From Trema orientale (Eukaryota; Streptophyta; Magnoliopsida; Rosales; Cannabaceae): a stretch of 64,000 bases of DNA. A model generated the notes under the pieces. It saw nothing but the letters and a program-made list of their open reading frames with translations. It had not been told where the DNA came from and ran no database searches. Positions 23,858 through 35,312 of this stretch are shown here, piece by piece. The stretch spans positions 128,542 through 192,541 of the forward strand of contig JXTC01000515.1 of the NCBI GenBank assembly GCA_002914845.1, written 5' to 3'. Position numbers and translations under genes: made by a program. How positions within the stretch are numbered: position 1 is the first letter of the stretch; every line of letters begins with the position of its first letter.

Positions 23858-26800
23858 ATGGAATTCTTTGTTAGAGTTGGTGCCTCCATAGTTGGAAAAA
23901 TTGTAGAGTATACAGTTGAGCCAACTAGCCGTCAACTGGGCTTTCTTTTCCACTACAGAAGCAATGTAGATGAACTCAAAACCCAGATCAGTTTGATAAA
24001 GAACTCAAAAGAAAGGTTACAACATTCTGTTGATGAGGCTAGAAGAAATCTTGGAGAAATTGAAGCTGATGTTGATGATTGGCTATGTAGAGCATGTAAG
24101 ATCATTGAAGAGGCCGAGGGATTCATTCAAAATGAAGACCAAGCTAATACCAGTTGTCGTAATGGGATGTTTCCAAATCCAGTGTTGCGGCATCGGTTAA
24201 GTAGAAAAGCAAAAAAGATGACACAAGAAGTGGTTAAAATAGAAAATGAAGGTAGATTTGAAAGGGTCTCTTACCATCTTACTCTAGAGAGTATTCTTGA
24301 AAACAAAGGATATGAGGCGTTTGAAACAAGAAAGTTGATAGTGACCGGAATCATGAAGGCGCTAAGAGATCCTCTTGTTAACATAATTGGCATAAATGGA
24401 ATGGCTGGCGTTGGAAAAACCATGCTCGCTAAGGAAGTTGGTAGACAAGCCTTGGAAGACGGGTTATTCAAAGTGGTGGTTGCCGTTACCATATCCCAAA
24501 ATCCAAATTTTGAGAAAATTCAAGAAGAAATTGCTGAAAAATTGAATCTAGAGATTAGAGAGAAAACTATGTCTATAAGAGCAGAACGTCTTCGACTTCG
24601 GTTTAGGCAAGAACGAGATGTCCTCGTAATCCTAGACGACATTTGGGAGAAATTCGACTTGCAACACTTGGGAATATCTTTCGGGGATGATCAGAAGGGA
24701 CACAAGATATTACTGACCTCAAGATTCCAGGATGTATTACTTGATGATATGGGTGCTTCTGAGAATTTTCAAGTTGGAGTTTTGTCTGAAATGGAAGCAA
24801 TGAGTTTATTTAACAACATTATTAGGGATTCCATACAGAAACTACATTTTCAAACTTTAGCAGTTGAGATTGTTAAAGAGTGTGCAGGTTTACCGATTGC
24901 TATTTCCACAGTTGCCTATGCATTGAAAAACAAAAACTTGTTCCATTGGAAGGATGCCTTGATTCAGCTACAAAGATCTAGCCCGAAAAACATCAAGGAT
25001 ATGGATGAAAAGGTGTACAAGAGCATAAAACTGAGTTATGATTGTTTAGAGAGTGAAGAAGCGCAGTCATTATTTTTGATTTGTAGTCTACACGAAGAAG
25101 ATGCAAGAATAAGCGTAAAGAGTTTGTTAAGATATGGTTTTGGCCTAGGCTTGTTTGAACATGTCTATACACTGGAAGAGGCAAAATGTAGGCTATGCAC
25201 CCTGCTCAACAAATTAAAAGCATCTTGTCTGTTGTTGGAAGGTGATGAAGACTGGTACGTCAAGATGCATGATGTCATTCGTGATGTTGGCAAATTCATT
25301 GCGTCCGAGGAACGAAATATGTATTGTATTAGAAGTGATGTTGAACTAGAAAAATGCCTAAAGGATAACAGACTCAAGGATTCAACTGCAATTTCACTAC
25401 CTTATGATGACATTAATTGTCTTCCTCAAAGGTTGAAATGTAGGCAGCTAATTCTTTTGATTTGGATGTGGAAAGGTCCATCTTTGCAAATTCCAGAATG
25501 TTTCTTTGAAGTGACAAAAAAAATGAAGGTTTTAGATTTGTTTTGCTCAAGCTTAAAACCACTACCTCAGTCATTCTGTTTCCTTAGAAACCTTCGAACA
25601 CTCTGCTTGGGAAATTGTAAATTGGGAGATGTAGCTCTCATTGGAGAGCTAACGAATTTAGAAATTCTTGACCTTTCAAGTTCTGATATTGAGAATTTTC
25701 CAAGAGAATTGGGGCAACTTACTCATCTACGATTATTGGATTTAAGCTTTTGTAAAAAGCTTGAAGTAATTCAATCTAATGTCATGTCAAAGTTGAATTT
25801 GTTAGAAGAGTTGAATCTTAGAAGTACTTTCAATATTAAATGGGAGGCTGAGGATGTAGTCGAAAGAAATAATGCAAGTCTTTCCGAGCTTAAAAAGTTG
25901 ACCAAGCTAAGGACTCTGCATTTGGATATACGAGATGCACATAATTTGCCAAATGACTTGTTCAATGAGAATTTGAATGCATACGAAATATCAATAGGAC
26001 TTGATCATGATCGTTACAGGTTCGAGTTCAGGTCGAAAAAATTCTCTACTTCAACATTGGAACTCAAATTCAAACAACTAAGTCGTGTAATAGAAGATAA
26101 TAGTCTCTTAATGTTGCTGAAAAGGTCTGAAGTGTTATCTTTGGATGGCTTAGAGGGTACTAATGATAGTGTTGTTCCTGAATTAGATACAAATGGTTTT
26201 CCGCACTTGAAACATCTCAGTTTTAAAAACAATGCGAAAATTCGGTACATTGTTGACATGAAAGGATGGATTCATTCTTCTATTATGTTTCAAAGCTTGG
26301 AATCATTGACCCTCGTATCTATTGGAAAGTTGGAATTGATATGTCACGGGAAACTCACACCACAGTCCTTCAACAGATTACAAGTAATAGAAGTGCATGA
26401 TTGTCACAAGTTAAGGGAAATCTTCTGTTTATCAACGGCTTTGTGCCTTCTACAACTCAAAAGTATTGAAGTCTCTCATTGCAGGATGATCAAGGAGATA
26501 GTCATTGATGACAGCCAGGGTGCAGACAATATAAATATATTTCCTCAGTTAACTTCCTTGAGGCTCTCTGATGCCCCAAAGCTTTTGTATTTCTACTCCG
26601 CATCGGAGCAGTCTACAAGCTCTGCGCCTTTTTTCAATGGAAAGGTACTACATTGAAATTCTTGTGTATTTTTGTTACTTTTATTTTTTTTTAATATATA
26701 TTTCTAAAGATTAGCAGCTCGTCATAAAATTACGGATTAAGTAGAGAAAATTAGACAGAACGAAAATGAAAGTGATTAGATGGTAATCATATATAACATG

Positions 26801-29800
26801 GTATTGGCCAAGAGATTTGTAGTAAAAAATTGACTTATAATGCCGATCTATTTATGTTAAAAACTTCCAATAAGTGAGATGATTTTAGAATTTTAGATTT
26901 TTTTTTTGAATCATTTGAATAATATAATTTTCAATTTTGGTATCATTTGAATAATATATTTCAAAAGATAATGTAACTATCCCACCTCATATCTCACTCT
27001 TTTAATACCATCTGATTTGACATGATTTGTTTTCATATCATTGGTGAATGCCATCCAAATAAATTTCAATTCACCAATTAAACAATGATGAAATATTTAT
27101 CACATCCGATTGTATCAAAAAAGGGATAAATAAAGTAGAATTCCTAGCTCTATCGTTTCCTTTTATTCATGTATTTACTTGCATAATTAGGACATAAGTT
27201 TTGAAGAATCTTTCTCATAATTAGTGAAATTCAGAAGATTACTTCATATTACTCTCTAACTCTTTCCCTTTACCATTTTTTTTTCATTACAGATTTGTAA
27301 ATATTTCCTAATTAAGAGCATATTATGACGTGCTCTATATTTTCCTAAAACTTTTTCAACTTGTAAATACATAGGTATTGTAGTTTCATCAATCTCAATT
27401 TAGCAATAACGTTCGTTAGATTTTTTTTTTTTAAATTTTATGTGGGTCAAAATATCTATATATATATATATTTTAGAAGAAAAATACTTTCATTAAAAAT
27501 AAAAAGATAGTACAATACCCATAAAGGGATTTTTTTTATTACAAAGCAGACAACCACAAAAAAACTGATAAAAATCCTTGGAGGAAATTTGCACACTAAG
27601 ATATTGGCGAAATTGATCTGTGAGGAGGAGATTTATGCAGATCACCATTAGTGTGTGCTTCAATAGAGCTTTACGCCTTAGCGTTGGCTCCTTGTGACCC
27701 TCCCTTCAGCATTCATTGTTGGTGTCTCTTGCTTCTCATTAAAAAATAATAGGAGGGCAAATATTATTTTATACACGATCCAGATCTGAACAATCTGGTA
27801 AGAAACTACCATAGATCTAGATCTAGGTAGACTGAAATAATAAGAACTTAAACAAACACTACAGATTTAGATCTGAGGATAACAACCAGTTAGGAGGAAA
27901 ACTACCTCTTCACATAGGATGATTATTTAGCAATACTACTAAAACAGGAAAGAAAACTCTAAAAAACCTATACTGGAGAGAGTAAAGACCCCCCTCCCAG
28001 GTAGGGGAGGCACCTGTTAACAGAGGAGAGCTGCTAGCGGAAGAATATTGCTGAGGGAAGAGAACCCGTGGATCAATATATTTGAATTGCAATTATATTT
28101 ATCCTTTTTTATTTTAATGACAAACTTCAATTGACTAGTATTGTACTCTATGCAGCTTTTGCCAAGTCCTTGCTTTCAAAATCTAAGAGAATTGTGCATA
28201 CAACATTGTGGACTTTTGAAGTACCTATTCTCATCATCTATTGTCGCAAATCTGAAGCAACTAAATCGACTTGTGATTAGACGTTGTGAAATGGTAGAAG
28301 AGATAGTAAGCACGGATAAAAGAACGGATAAATTTCAATTCCCTTATTTAAAGTCCTTGCAGTTGTCACAACTTCCTAAACTCACCAAATTCTCTACTGG
28401 AATCTTCATTGAGTTTCCATTGTTGAATGAACTAGAAATTGTGGATTGCCCTCAACTAATGACTTCTGTCTATACGTCTAATACTACGAACACGTCGATC
28501 AATCAGGTATTGGGAGAAAGAAAGTCAAAGGATAATTTTTACACTAGCGGTACCCTGTTTTCATTTTTGAATGAGAAGGTGAAGTTTTCTTTTGTGAATA
28601 TATCAATAATGGAATGAGCACTAGTCTTCATCATCGACTACTTTATTTCATTATTTAGCATGTTTTAGTAGTATTTGGATAAATTTCATTTTGGCATTCA
28701 AAGCAATTATATAGGCAAGAGAAGTTAAAAATGTCTCTAGGAAATACAAATTAAGTGGTTAACCGGAAAAATGTGTTCAATTTACACATGTACGTTTTTG
28801 TGGGGCATATTCTTTTTGTTTTTCAATTTTGATAAGGGATAATATCACTTTTATACCTCGTATTTTGATACTTTTGTACAATTTGTATTTTATGTTTTAG
28901 TTATTATCAATATTGACTATTAGATTTGAAATCTGTCACAAATTTATTCACTGTCACTAATTTAGAGCAGTTAATTTATCATGATGATTCAATAAACTTA
29001 TTCTCGGATTAGTTTTTATATCGTTTATTTTTAATTTTTTAAATGGTATCTTAATAAATTTACTACTCTAAATTGATGTAAGAGTATAAATTTGTAATAG
29101 ATTCAAATCTAATGGTATATGTTGATAATAACCAAAACAGAAAGTACACATTAAACAAAGTATCAAAATACAAGGTATAAAAGTAATTTTATCCCCTTTG
29201 ATAAAGATGTTGGACTTTATTTGTTTATTTCTTTTAAAGGAAGTATAATTTTTCGCTTGCACCCTCATTATGCATGTGAGGTCATATTAATTTGTTTTAT
29301 TGTTCTTACTAATTCTATAAGAAACAATAATATGATGCAATATTTAATTTAATTCGTCATGCACATGTTAAAATGAAGGCTTAAACAAATATATCAATGA
29401 ATTATTAAGGGACTATTATTATAGTATGTTCTGTGTTGCATTTGTTTTAATAAAATTATTATGAAGATTTTGATCACTGACAAGAATTTTACTCCGTGCA
29501 GTTTTTAGCAAGTAATTTAACAAAATTGGTTGTAGAGAAGTGTGGATCTTTGAAATATCTAGTCTCATCGTCTGCTGCTGTAAATCTCGTGCAACTCAAT
29601 CGACTTGAGATAATCAACTGCGAAAAAATGGAAGAGATAACAAGTATGAATCAAAGGACAGATAAAATGCTATTCCCTAAACTAAATTATCTGCATCTGT
29701 CAAGTCTTCCAAAACTCACAAGATTTTGTGCTGGTACTTTCGTCGAGTTTCCGTTGTTAACTAAACTTAGAATGGTGGAGTGTCCTGAATTTGCTGGTTT

Positions 29801-32800
29801 CATATACTCGTCAAATGACAAAGAAGTAGGGGATGTGAATTCAGAGGATAATCTTTGTAGTACCACATTATCTCTTTTCCATGATAAGGTGAGCCTTTAT
29901 ATAGCTGATCATCTGTTTAACTCTACTTTATATGCTAGCCAACATTATATTAGATCTTACGGACTATTATTTTGCCTACTCATTAATGGCATCACTCAAT
30001 GCAGGTTACATTCCCTAGTTTGCAGATAATAAATATCCGGCGTTTGGATAGGCTAAAAATGATATGGCAGGGACAGGTACAACCTATGATAGATCTCTTT
30101 TGTTGATTTTAGTCTTAATTTATTATTAGTTGTACATATATATAAGAAACATTATAGTTGGAAAGATTTTTTAAATTGACATTTATTTGACACTTAGACA
30201 ATTATAAATGAAAAGATTTTCGCTTCGCAAAATTTCACTCTATGCAGGCAAGTCCAACTTGTTTTCAGAATCTGATGCAATTGCACATAGGGGAGTGTAG
30301 ATCAATGAAATATCTGTTCTCATCATATGCCGTTACGAATCTCGTGCAACTCAAGAAACTCAAAATAAGTTGTTGTGAAAGGATGGAAGCAATAATAAGC
30401 ATAGATCAAAGGATGGATGAATTGATATTCCCTAATCTAGATTATCTGGAGCTGTTGTATCTTCCACAATTCACAAGATTTTGTAACGGAACGAGCTCTA
30501 TCAAGTTTCCACTATTAACCGAGCTTAGAATGGAGGATTGTCCTGAATTCATGTCTTTCATCTATACTTCTTCTATCATCAGGACAAACATGTTGGATAA
30601 TGAAGAGCTTAAAGAAATGAAGTTAAAGGATCATGCTCAACTTCGCTCCCCCATGTTATGTCTACTGGATGAAAAGGTAATATTTCTTATTCCTTTGCTC
30701 CCTTTTCAAAACTCCACATTGTGCTATTTAAAGTTGGTTTTACTGCTATATTTTTGCCAACTCATGGAATCAAAAAATGCAGGCTGTGTTCCCAAATTTG
30801 GAGATTATAGACATTAAAAGGTTGAACTGCTTGAGGACAGTATGGCAAGATCAATTTATGGCAGATTCTTTGTGCAAGTTGAAAGTCATAGAAGTTCAGC
30901 ATTGTGAGAATCTAAGTTTTGTATTTCCTTCTAATATGCTCGGCAGACTCCATAATCTAAGAAGAGTGTACATTCGACCGTGTAAAATGCTAGAAGAGGT
31001 ATTTTATCAATGTTCATATATGCAATAATAGCATGACATATTTCTTCACTTCAAGTTTCGTAAGTAAATATATAATAGATCGATGTTGCTGAAGTCTTAG
31101 TCTAAATTGGAACTCAAAATAAGGTCTGAATTACGGGAATCCCATTTTAAGCTCAAAGTGCATATCTGTGTTTGTAAAGCATAAGCTCAAAGCATGACAA
31201 TTTATTTATTTAGTACAAAATTTGTTGTTTAAAAGTGGGATTGAACTTTTCAGGTTACATATGATTTAGACTTGGAAGCTTTTATTTTGGTGGGAAAGGA
31301 TGGCCATGAGGAGGGTCCACGTGATTTAAACAACATCCTAGGTGGTAAAGAAAATTGTAGCATAGTATTTTCGCGTGTAAAATCATTACAGCTTCATGTA
31401 ATTCCCACATTGATGCACCTGTTTGAGGAGAACTCCCAACTAAGAGAAGCCTTCCAAAGTTTGGAAGATTTACTCGTACGGAAATGTCTCATGTTGAAGA
31501 ACTTAGTGCCATCCTCTACATCGTTATCAAACTTGACATCTCTAAGTGTGTCAAGATGTCACGGAATAGTGAACTTGTTAAGTTGTTCAACAGCTAGGAG
31601 TCTGGCACGACTGCGAGACATGAGCATCGATGAATGCCAAAAGATGACAAAAATAATTGCGGATGAAAAATCATGTGATGTTGATATTGAAGGAGAAATT
31701 ACTTTTAGTTCATTGGAAGTTTTGCGTCTAAATAGATTACCAAGTCTTACTAGCTTCCACTCGGAGAATCATCTCATGAGATTTCCAAAATTGAAAACGG
31801 TAATTGTGATGGAGTGCCCTGAGATGTCAAATTTCTGTTATGTGGCATCACATATCGTGACAAGAGAACTTCCATTGGTGCAATCTTCGGAGGAAGAGAA
31901 CTCTCTTCCACAGGTAGCCCTTCAAAATTTGGAAATTTTATTCGTACGAAGATGTGATAGTTTGAAGAACTTAGTACCACTGTCCATATTTTTCAAAAAC
32001 TTGACAATTCTAAGAGTAGCGGCATGCAATGGGATGGTAAATTTGCTGACTTGTTCAATAGCTAGAAGTTTATCAAGACTGAAAACACTGAGCATAATCA
32101 AATGCCAGAGAATGGTGGAGATAATTGCAAGTGAAGGATGTGACAGTGACCATACAGAAAGTGAAATTATATTCAATCAATTGGAAATTTTATCACTACA
32201 TAAATTACCAAGACTGGCCAGCTTCCATTTGGGGGAATGTACCATGAGATTTCCAAAACTGAAAACAGTGATTATGATGGAGTGCCTTGAGATGCAGAGT
32301 TTTTGCTTCCAGAATTTAGAGATTTTAGATGTAGGGGTATGTGGCAAGTTGAAGAACTTAGTGACAACATCCATATCTCTCCAAAATTTGACAACTCTGA
32401 GAGTGTCATCATGTGATGGAATGGTAAATTTGTTGAGCTGCTCAACAGCTAAAAGTCTTGTGCAACTGAAAAATATGAGCATAAGTGAGTGCCAAATAAT
32501 GACAGAAGTAATTGCAAATGATCAGGGAGGTGATGTTAATGGGGAAGATGAAGTTATTTTTGATAGCTTGGAAGTTTTGGAACTTCATAGCTTACCGAAT
32601 CTCACTAGCGTCCATTCAGGGAACAATATAATGAGATTTCTGAAATTGAAAAGAGTAATTATATCTCGGTGTCCTCAGATGCAGAGTTTCTCTTATGGTG
32701 TCATAGCCCCAAACTTGAAGAAAATAATCACAAGGATAAACGAACGATATATTCGAGCTCAGAACTGTTGGAATATAAAAGGGTATTTTGAGGACTTGGA

Positions 32801-32879
32801 ACAAGCTATGCCAATGGAAGAACTGTGGAGGGTTGATATTCATTCCACCATTCAAGATATGTGGGAGCTCAACCATTAA
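23858..32879 (+). CDS. CC-NBS-LRR immune receptor (CNL), 7 coding exons, about 1979 aa
   Basis: Intracellular immune receptor of the RPS2/At4g27190-like group, which senses pathogen effectors and triggers defence through a nucleotide-switched NB-ARC domain. Exons: 23858-26644, 28156-28578, 29502-29888, 30005-30076, 30248-30676, 30783-30998, 31254-32879; every junction is phase 0. The coiled-coil region is about residues 1-160. NB-ARC motifs seen are P-loop GMAGVGKT (181-188), kinase-2 LVILDD (256-261), GLPI (344-347) and MHD (470-472). LRRs fill the rest, about 1500 residues. Exons 2, 3 and 5 are related LRR modules of 129-143 residues. Exons 4 and 6 are short linking modules (FP-L-I-I--L--L). 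Exon 7 holds about three more tandem repeats of about 130 residues. The protein is about twice the usual CNL length. All motifs are intact, with no internal stop. The start is the first ATG and gives the conserved N-terminus of this group. Confidence 0.93.
27478..28090 (-). mobile_element. Possible 5'-truncated LINE-like insert in intron 1 of the CNL gene
   Basis: This 600-bp block is less AT-rich than the surrounding intron. Read on the minus strand it ends in a T-rich and then A-rich tail resembling the 3' end of a plant L1-type LINE (phrases such as TTGTGGTTGTCTGCTTTGTA). I found no clear target duplication and no coding domain, so the identity is tentative. It might instead be another kind of inserted sequence. 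Confidence 0.3.
28836..29195. mobile_element. Mutator-type MITE in intron 2 of the CNL gene
   Basis: It begins GGGATAATATCACTTTTATA and ends with its complement (TTTTATCCC). The inverted arms extend over about 110 bp on each side. The flanks TTTTGATAA (28827-28835) and CTTTGATAA (29196-29204) agree at 8 of 9 bases, the Mutator target-site length. It is 360 bp with no coding sequence. It shares the GGGATAATATCA end with the larger element at 17792-19375, so both may use the same transposase. Confidence 0.82.
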
Positions 32880-34113
32880 AGCATAGCACATTACAACAAT
32901 TGCTCAAAGCAGGTATTATTTAATTTTGATTGATCAAGTAATTCTAGTGTCTCACTTGATTATGAGTTACATTGAATATGCTAAACACTCACAATCATAT
33001 ATTTCTTTACTAAAGACGTCCGACCAACAAGTTACTATGCAAAATAAATCGAAAGAATTCTGCACGTTCCTTCTTCTCCTAAACTACTTTCATTCAACCT
33101 CAAAATAAGGTGTCTTCCTCTTTCTTTCTTTCTTTTTTTTTAAAGAAAAAAGTAGGACTTAACTAGTGACCTCCACTTATTACAAATTAAAGAAAAATTC
33201 CTACCACTACCCAATCTTCACCCTACCCTGTTAAGGATAATAGACTTTCACGCTTATCTCTGGTATGACTCGAATTTAGAACCGAGATCCTAAGTAGTAG
33301 TGTGTGTTCTTACCACTTGAGCCAACCTACTTCATCATGAGGTATCTTCCTCTTATTTGTTGGACAAAGTATTGGACAGGATTCTTTGCGTAGAAGATCA
33401 GGTCTTAAAATGATAAATCATTTTGCCATTTTATTGTCAATTTTAGTCAATTGTTCATGTTTTCCCTTTTAGTATTTTTGCTTATAAAAGGAAGAATCTG
33501 GTTGGGCTGCCAATATAATGTAATGTATAGAACCCCATAAAGATATGGTTAAACTGGATACGAACTTAAGCTTTCTTACCTCATTTCTCCTCCTGATTAG
33601 CTCCTTTCCACATCTTCCCTCTGCTTAATCGACCTCTACATAGAAAACCGCTAGATCATACATTTTTATGTGTCATTTATAGGCGGGTAAAGATCTCCTA
33701 TGTGTGTTTCCTCAGCAGATACATGGTGATTAAACTGGGCTTCAGCACTTGGGGCCTCTCCAGCACATGCTATAATAGCGTGGGAGGCCTAATATGGTGA
33801 TCGGTTTCACTCCAACTGAGCGTCATTCTCATACTTCATTTTGGCATTTTTTTCAAATTGTGAACAGTGAGACACTGTATTTCGCGTGGCACCGTTCACA
33901 CACCATCTGTTAATTTTTTTGTTGTTGGGTTCAATTTTTTTAATTTGCAAAAAAAAAAAAAAAAATTTCTCAGTATTTAGATTTTAATAATTGACCCCAA
34001 CTACATAGTTTTCAACAAAAAGTAATTACTTTTTAGTGCTAAAACATAAACAACTTTATTTTGAGTTTCATATTTTTATTATTATTTTATGATTAATTTT
34101 CCATGGAGTAAAA
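32880..34113. other. Region 3' of the CNL gene up to the assembly gap
   Basis: The 3' UTR of the receptor gene should start here. A SINE occupies 33123-33339. Bases 33360-34113 show no recognisable gene; the short open frames lack family motifs. The region is cut off by the N run. Confidence 0.4.
33123..33339 (-). mobile_element. tRNA-derived SINE (longer copy)
   Basis: On the minus strand it starts near GTAGGTTGGCTCAAGTGG (box A region), contains GGTTCTAAATTCGAGTC (box B region), and ends in an A run (T run at 33123-33142 on +). It is flanked by a 15-bp target duplication with one mismatch (33108-33122 and 33340-33354). It shares its 5' part and the box segments with the SINE at 12980-13126 and is about 70 bp longer. 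Confidence 0.9.
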
Positions 34114-34580
34114 NNNNNNNNNNNNNNNNNNNNNNNNNNNNNNNNNNNNNNNNNNNNNNNNNNNNNNNNNNNNNNNNNNNNNNNNNNNNNNNNNNNNNNN
34201 NNNNNNNNNNNNNNNNNNNNNNNNNNNNNNNNNNNNNNNNNNNNNNNNNNNNNNNNNNNNNNNNNNNNNNNNNNNNNNNNNNNNNNNNNNNNNNNNNNNN
34301 NNNNNNNNNNNNNNNNNNNNNNNNNNNNNNNNNNNNNNNNNNNNNNNNNNNNNNNNNNNNNNNNNNNNNNNNNNNNNNNNNNNNNNNNNNNNNNNNNNNN
34401 NNNNNNNNNNNNNNNNNNNNNNNNNNNNNNNNNNNNNNNNNNNNNNNNNNNNNNNNNNNNNNNNNNNNNNNNNNNNNNNNNNNNNNNNNNNNNNNNNNNN
34501 NNNNNNNNNNNNNNNNNNNNNNNNNNNNNNNNNNNNNNNNNNNNNNNNNNNNNNNNNNNNNNNNNNNNNNNNNNNNNNNN
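34114..34580. other. Assembly gap (467 N)
   Basis: A continuous run of N. Any open reading frame called across it is an artefact. The true length of the gap is unknown. Confidence 0.99.
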
Positions 34581-34777
34581 AAATGAAATAGAACAGTTTC
34601 TATAGAAAATAAAAATTAAAGTAATTTAAGACGAAAATATCGTAGTAGTACTCTATTCAAAAAAGAAGGGTTTTTGTAAGTAAATCAACATTAAAGTATC
34701 CAAACGAGTAGAAGAATTGCTTCAGAAATCTTCTACGCGTAAGATTGAACTATGATATATATATATATATACACATA

Positions 34778-35012
34778 GGACACCAATCCAGTAGGTATTT
34801 TTTTTATCTATACTTAGGTATCATTTTAGCCAATGAAAATTTTTCTTGCACATTTTTTTATATTAAAAAGTAAGAGAGAGAAATAATATTAATGATGCAC
34901 ATCTTTTCATATACTTCATTATAGCCGTTGGATCACCATTAGATGATGATTTAACGGCTAAAAAAAAATACCTACACATAGGTAAAAAAAAATACCTACT
35001 AAATTGGCAACC
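34778..35012. mobile_element. MITE, family with CCAATCCAGTAGG ends, copy 1
   Basis: The terminal inverted repeats are GGACACCAATCCAGTAGGTA and the complement of TACCTACTAAATTGGCAACC. A central pair GCCGTTGGATCA / GATTTAACGGC is also inverted. A second copy is at 43703-43940. It sits in TA-rich DNA, so the target duplication cannot be defined with certainty. It has no coding sequence. Confidence 0.75.
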
Positions 35013-35312
35013 ATATATATATATATATATATATGTAGGAGAATAATCGTGTTAAAAGGAAACATAGATGACGTCGTTAATTTGAAAAGAAATTTGAAAG
35101 GAAGGAGAATTAGAATGGAGACAAAATCATATGGTAGAATTGGAAAATGAGTTACGAATTGAAGGTCAAAAGATGATCATGTTGAAGAAAAGTAAGTAAC
35201 TAAGGGGCTGTTTGGCATCATAACTAAAAAATAGTTTTTTGTTTTTAAAAATAAAAAACGGTTTTCTGAGAACAAGTAAAGATGTTTGGCATTGTTCTCT
35301 AAGAACAGTTTT

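Noticed and set aside
34089-34586. 165-residue open reading frame
   Set aside because: It consists almost entirely of the N run; it is an artefact.
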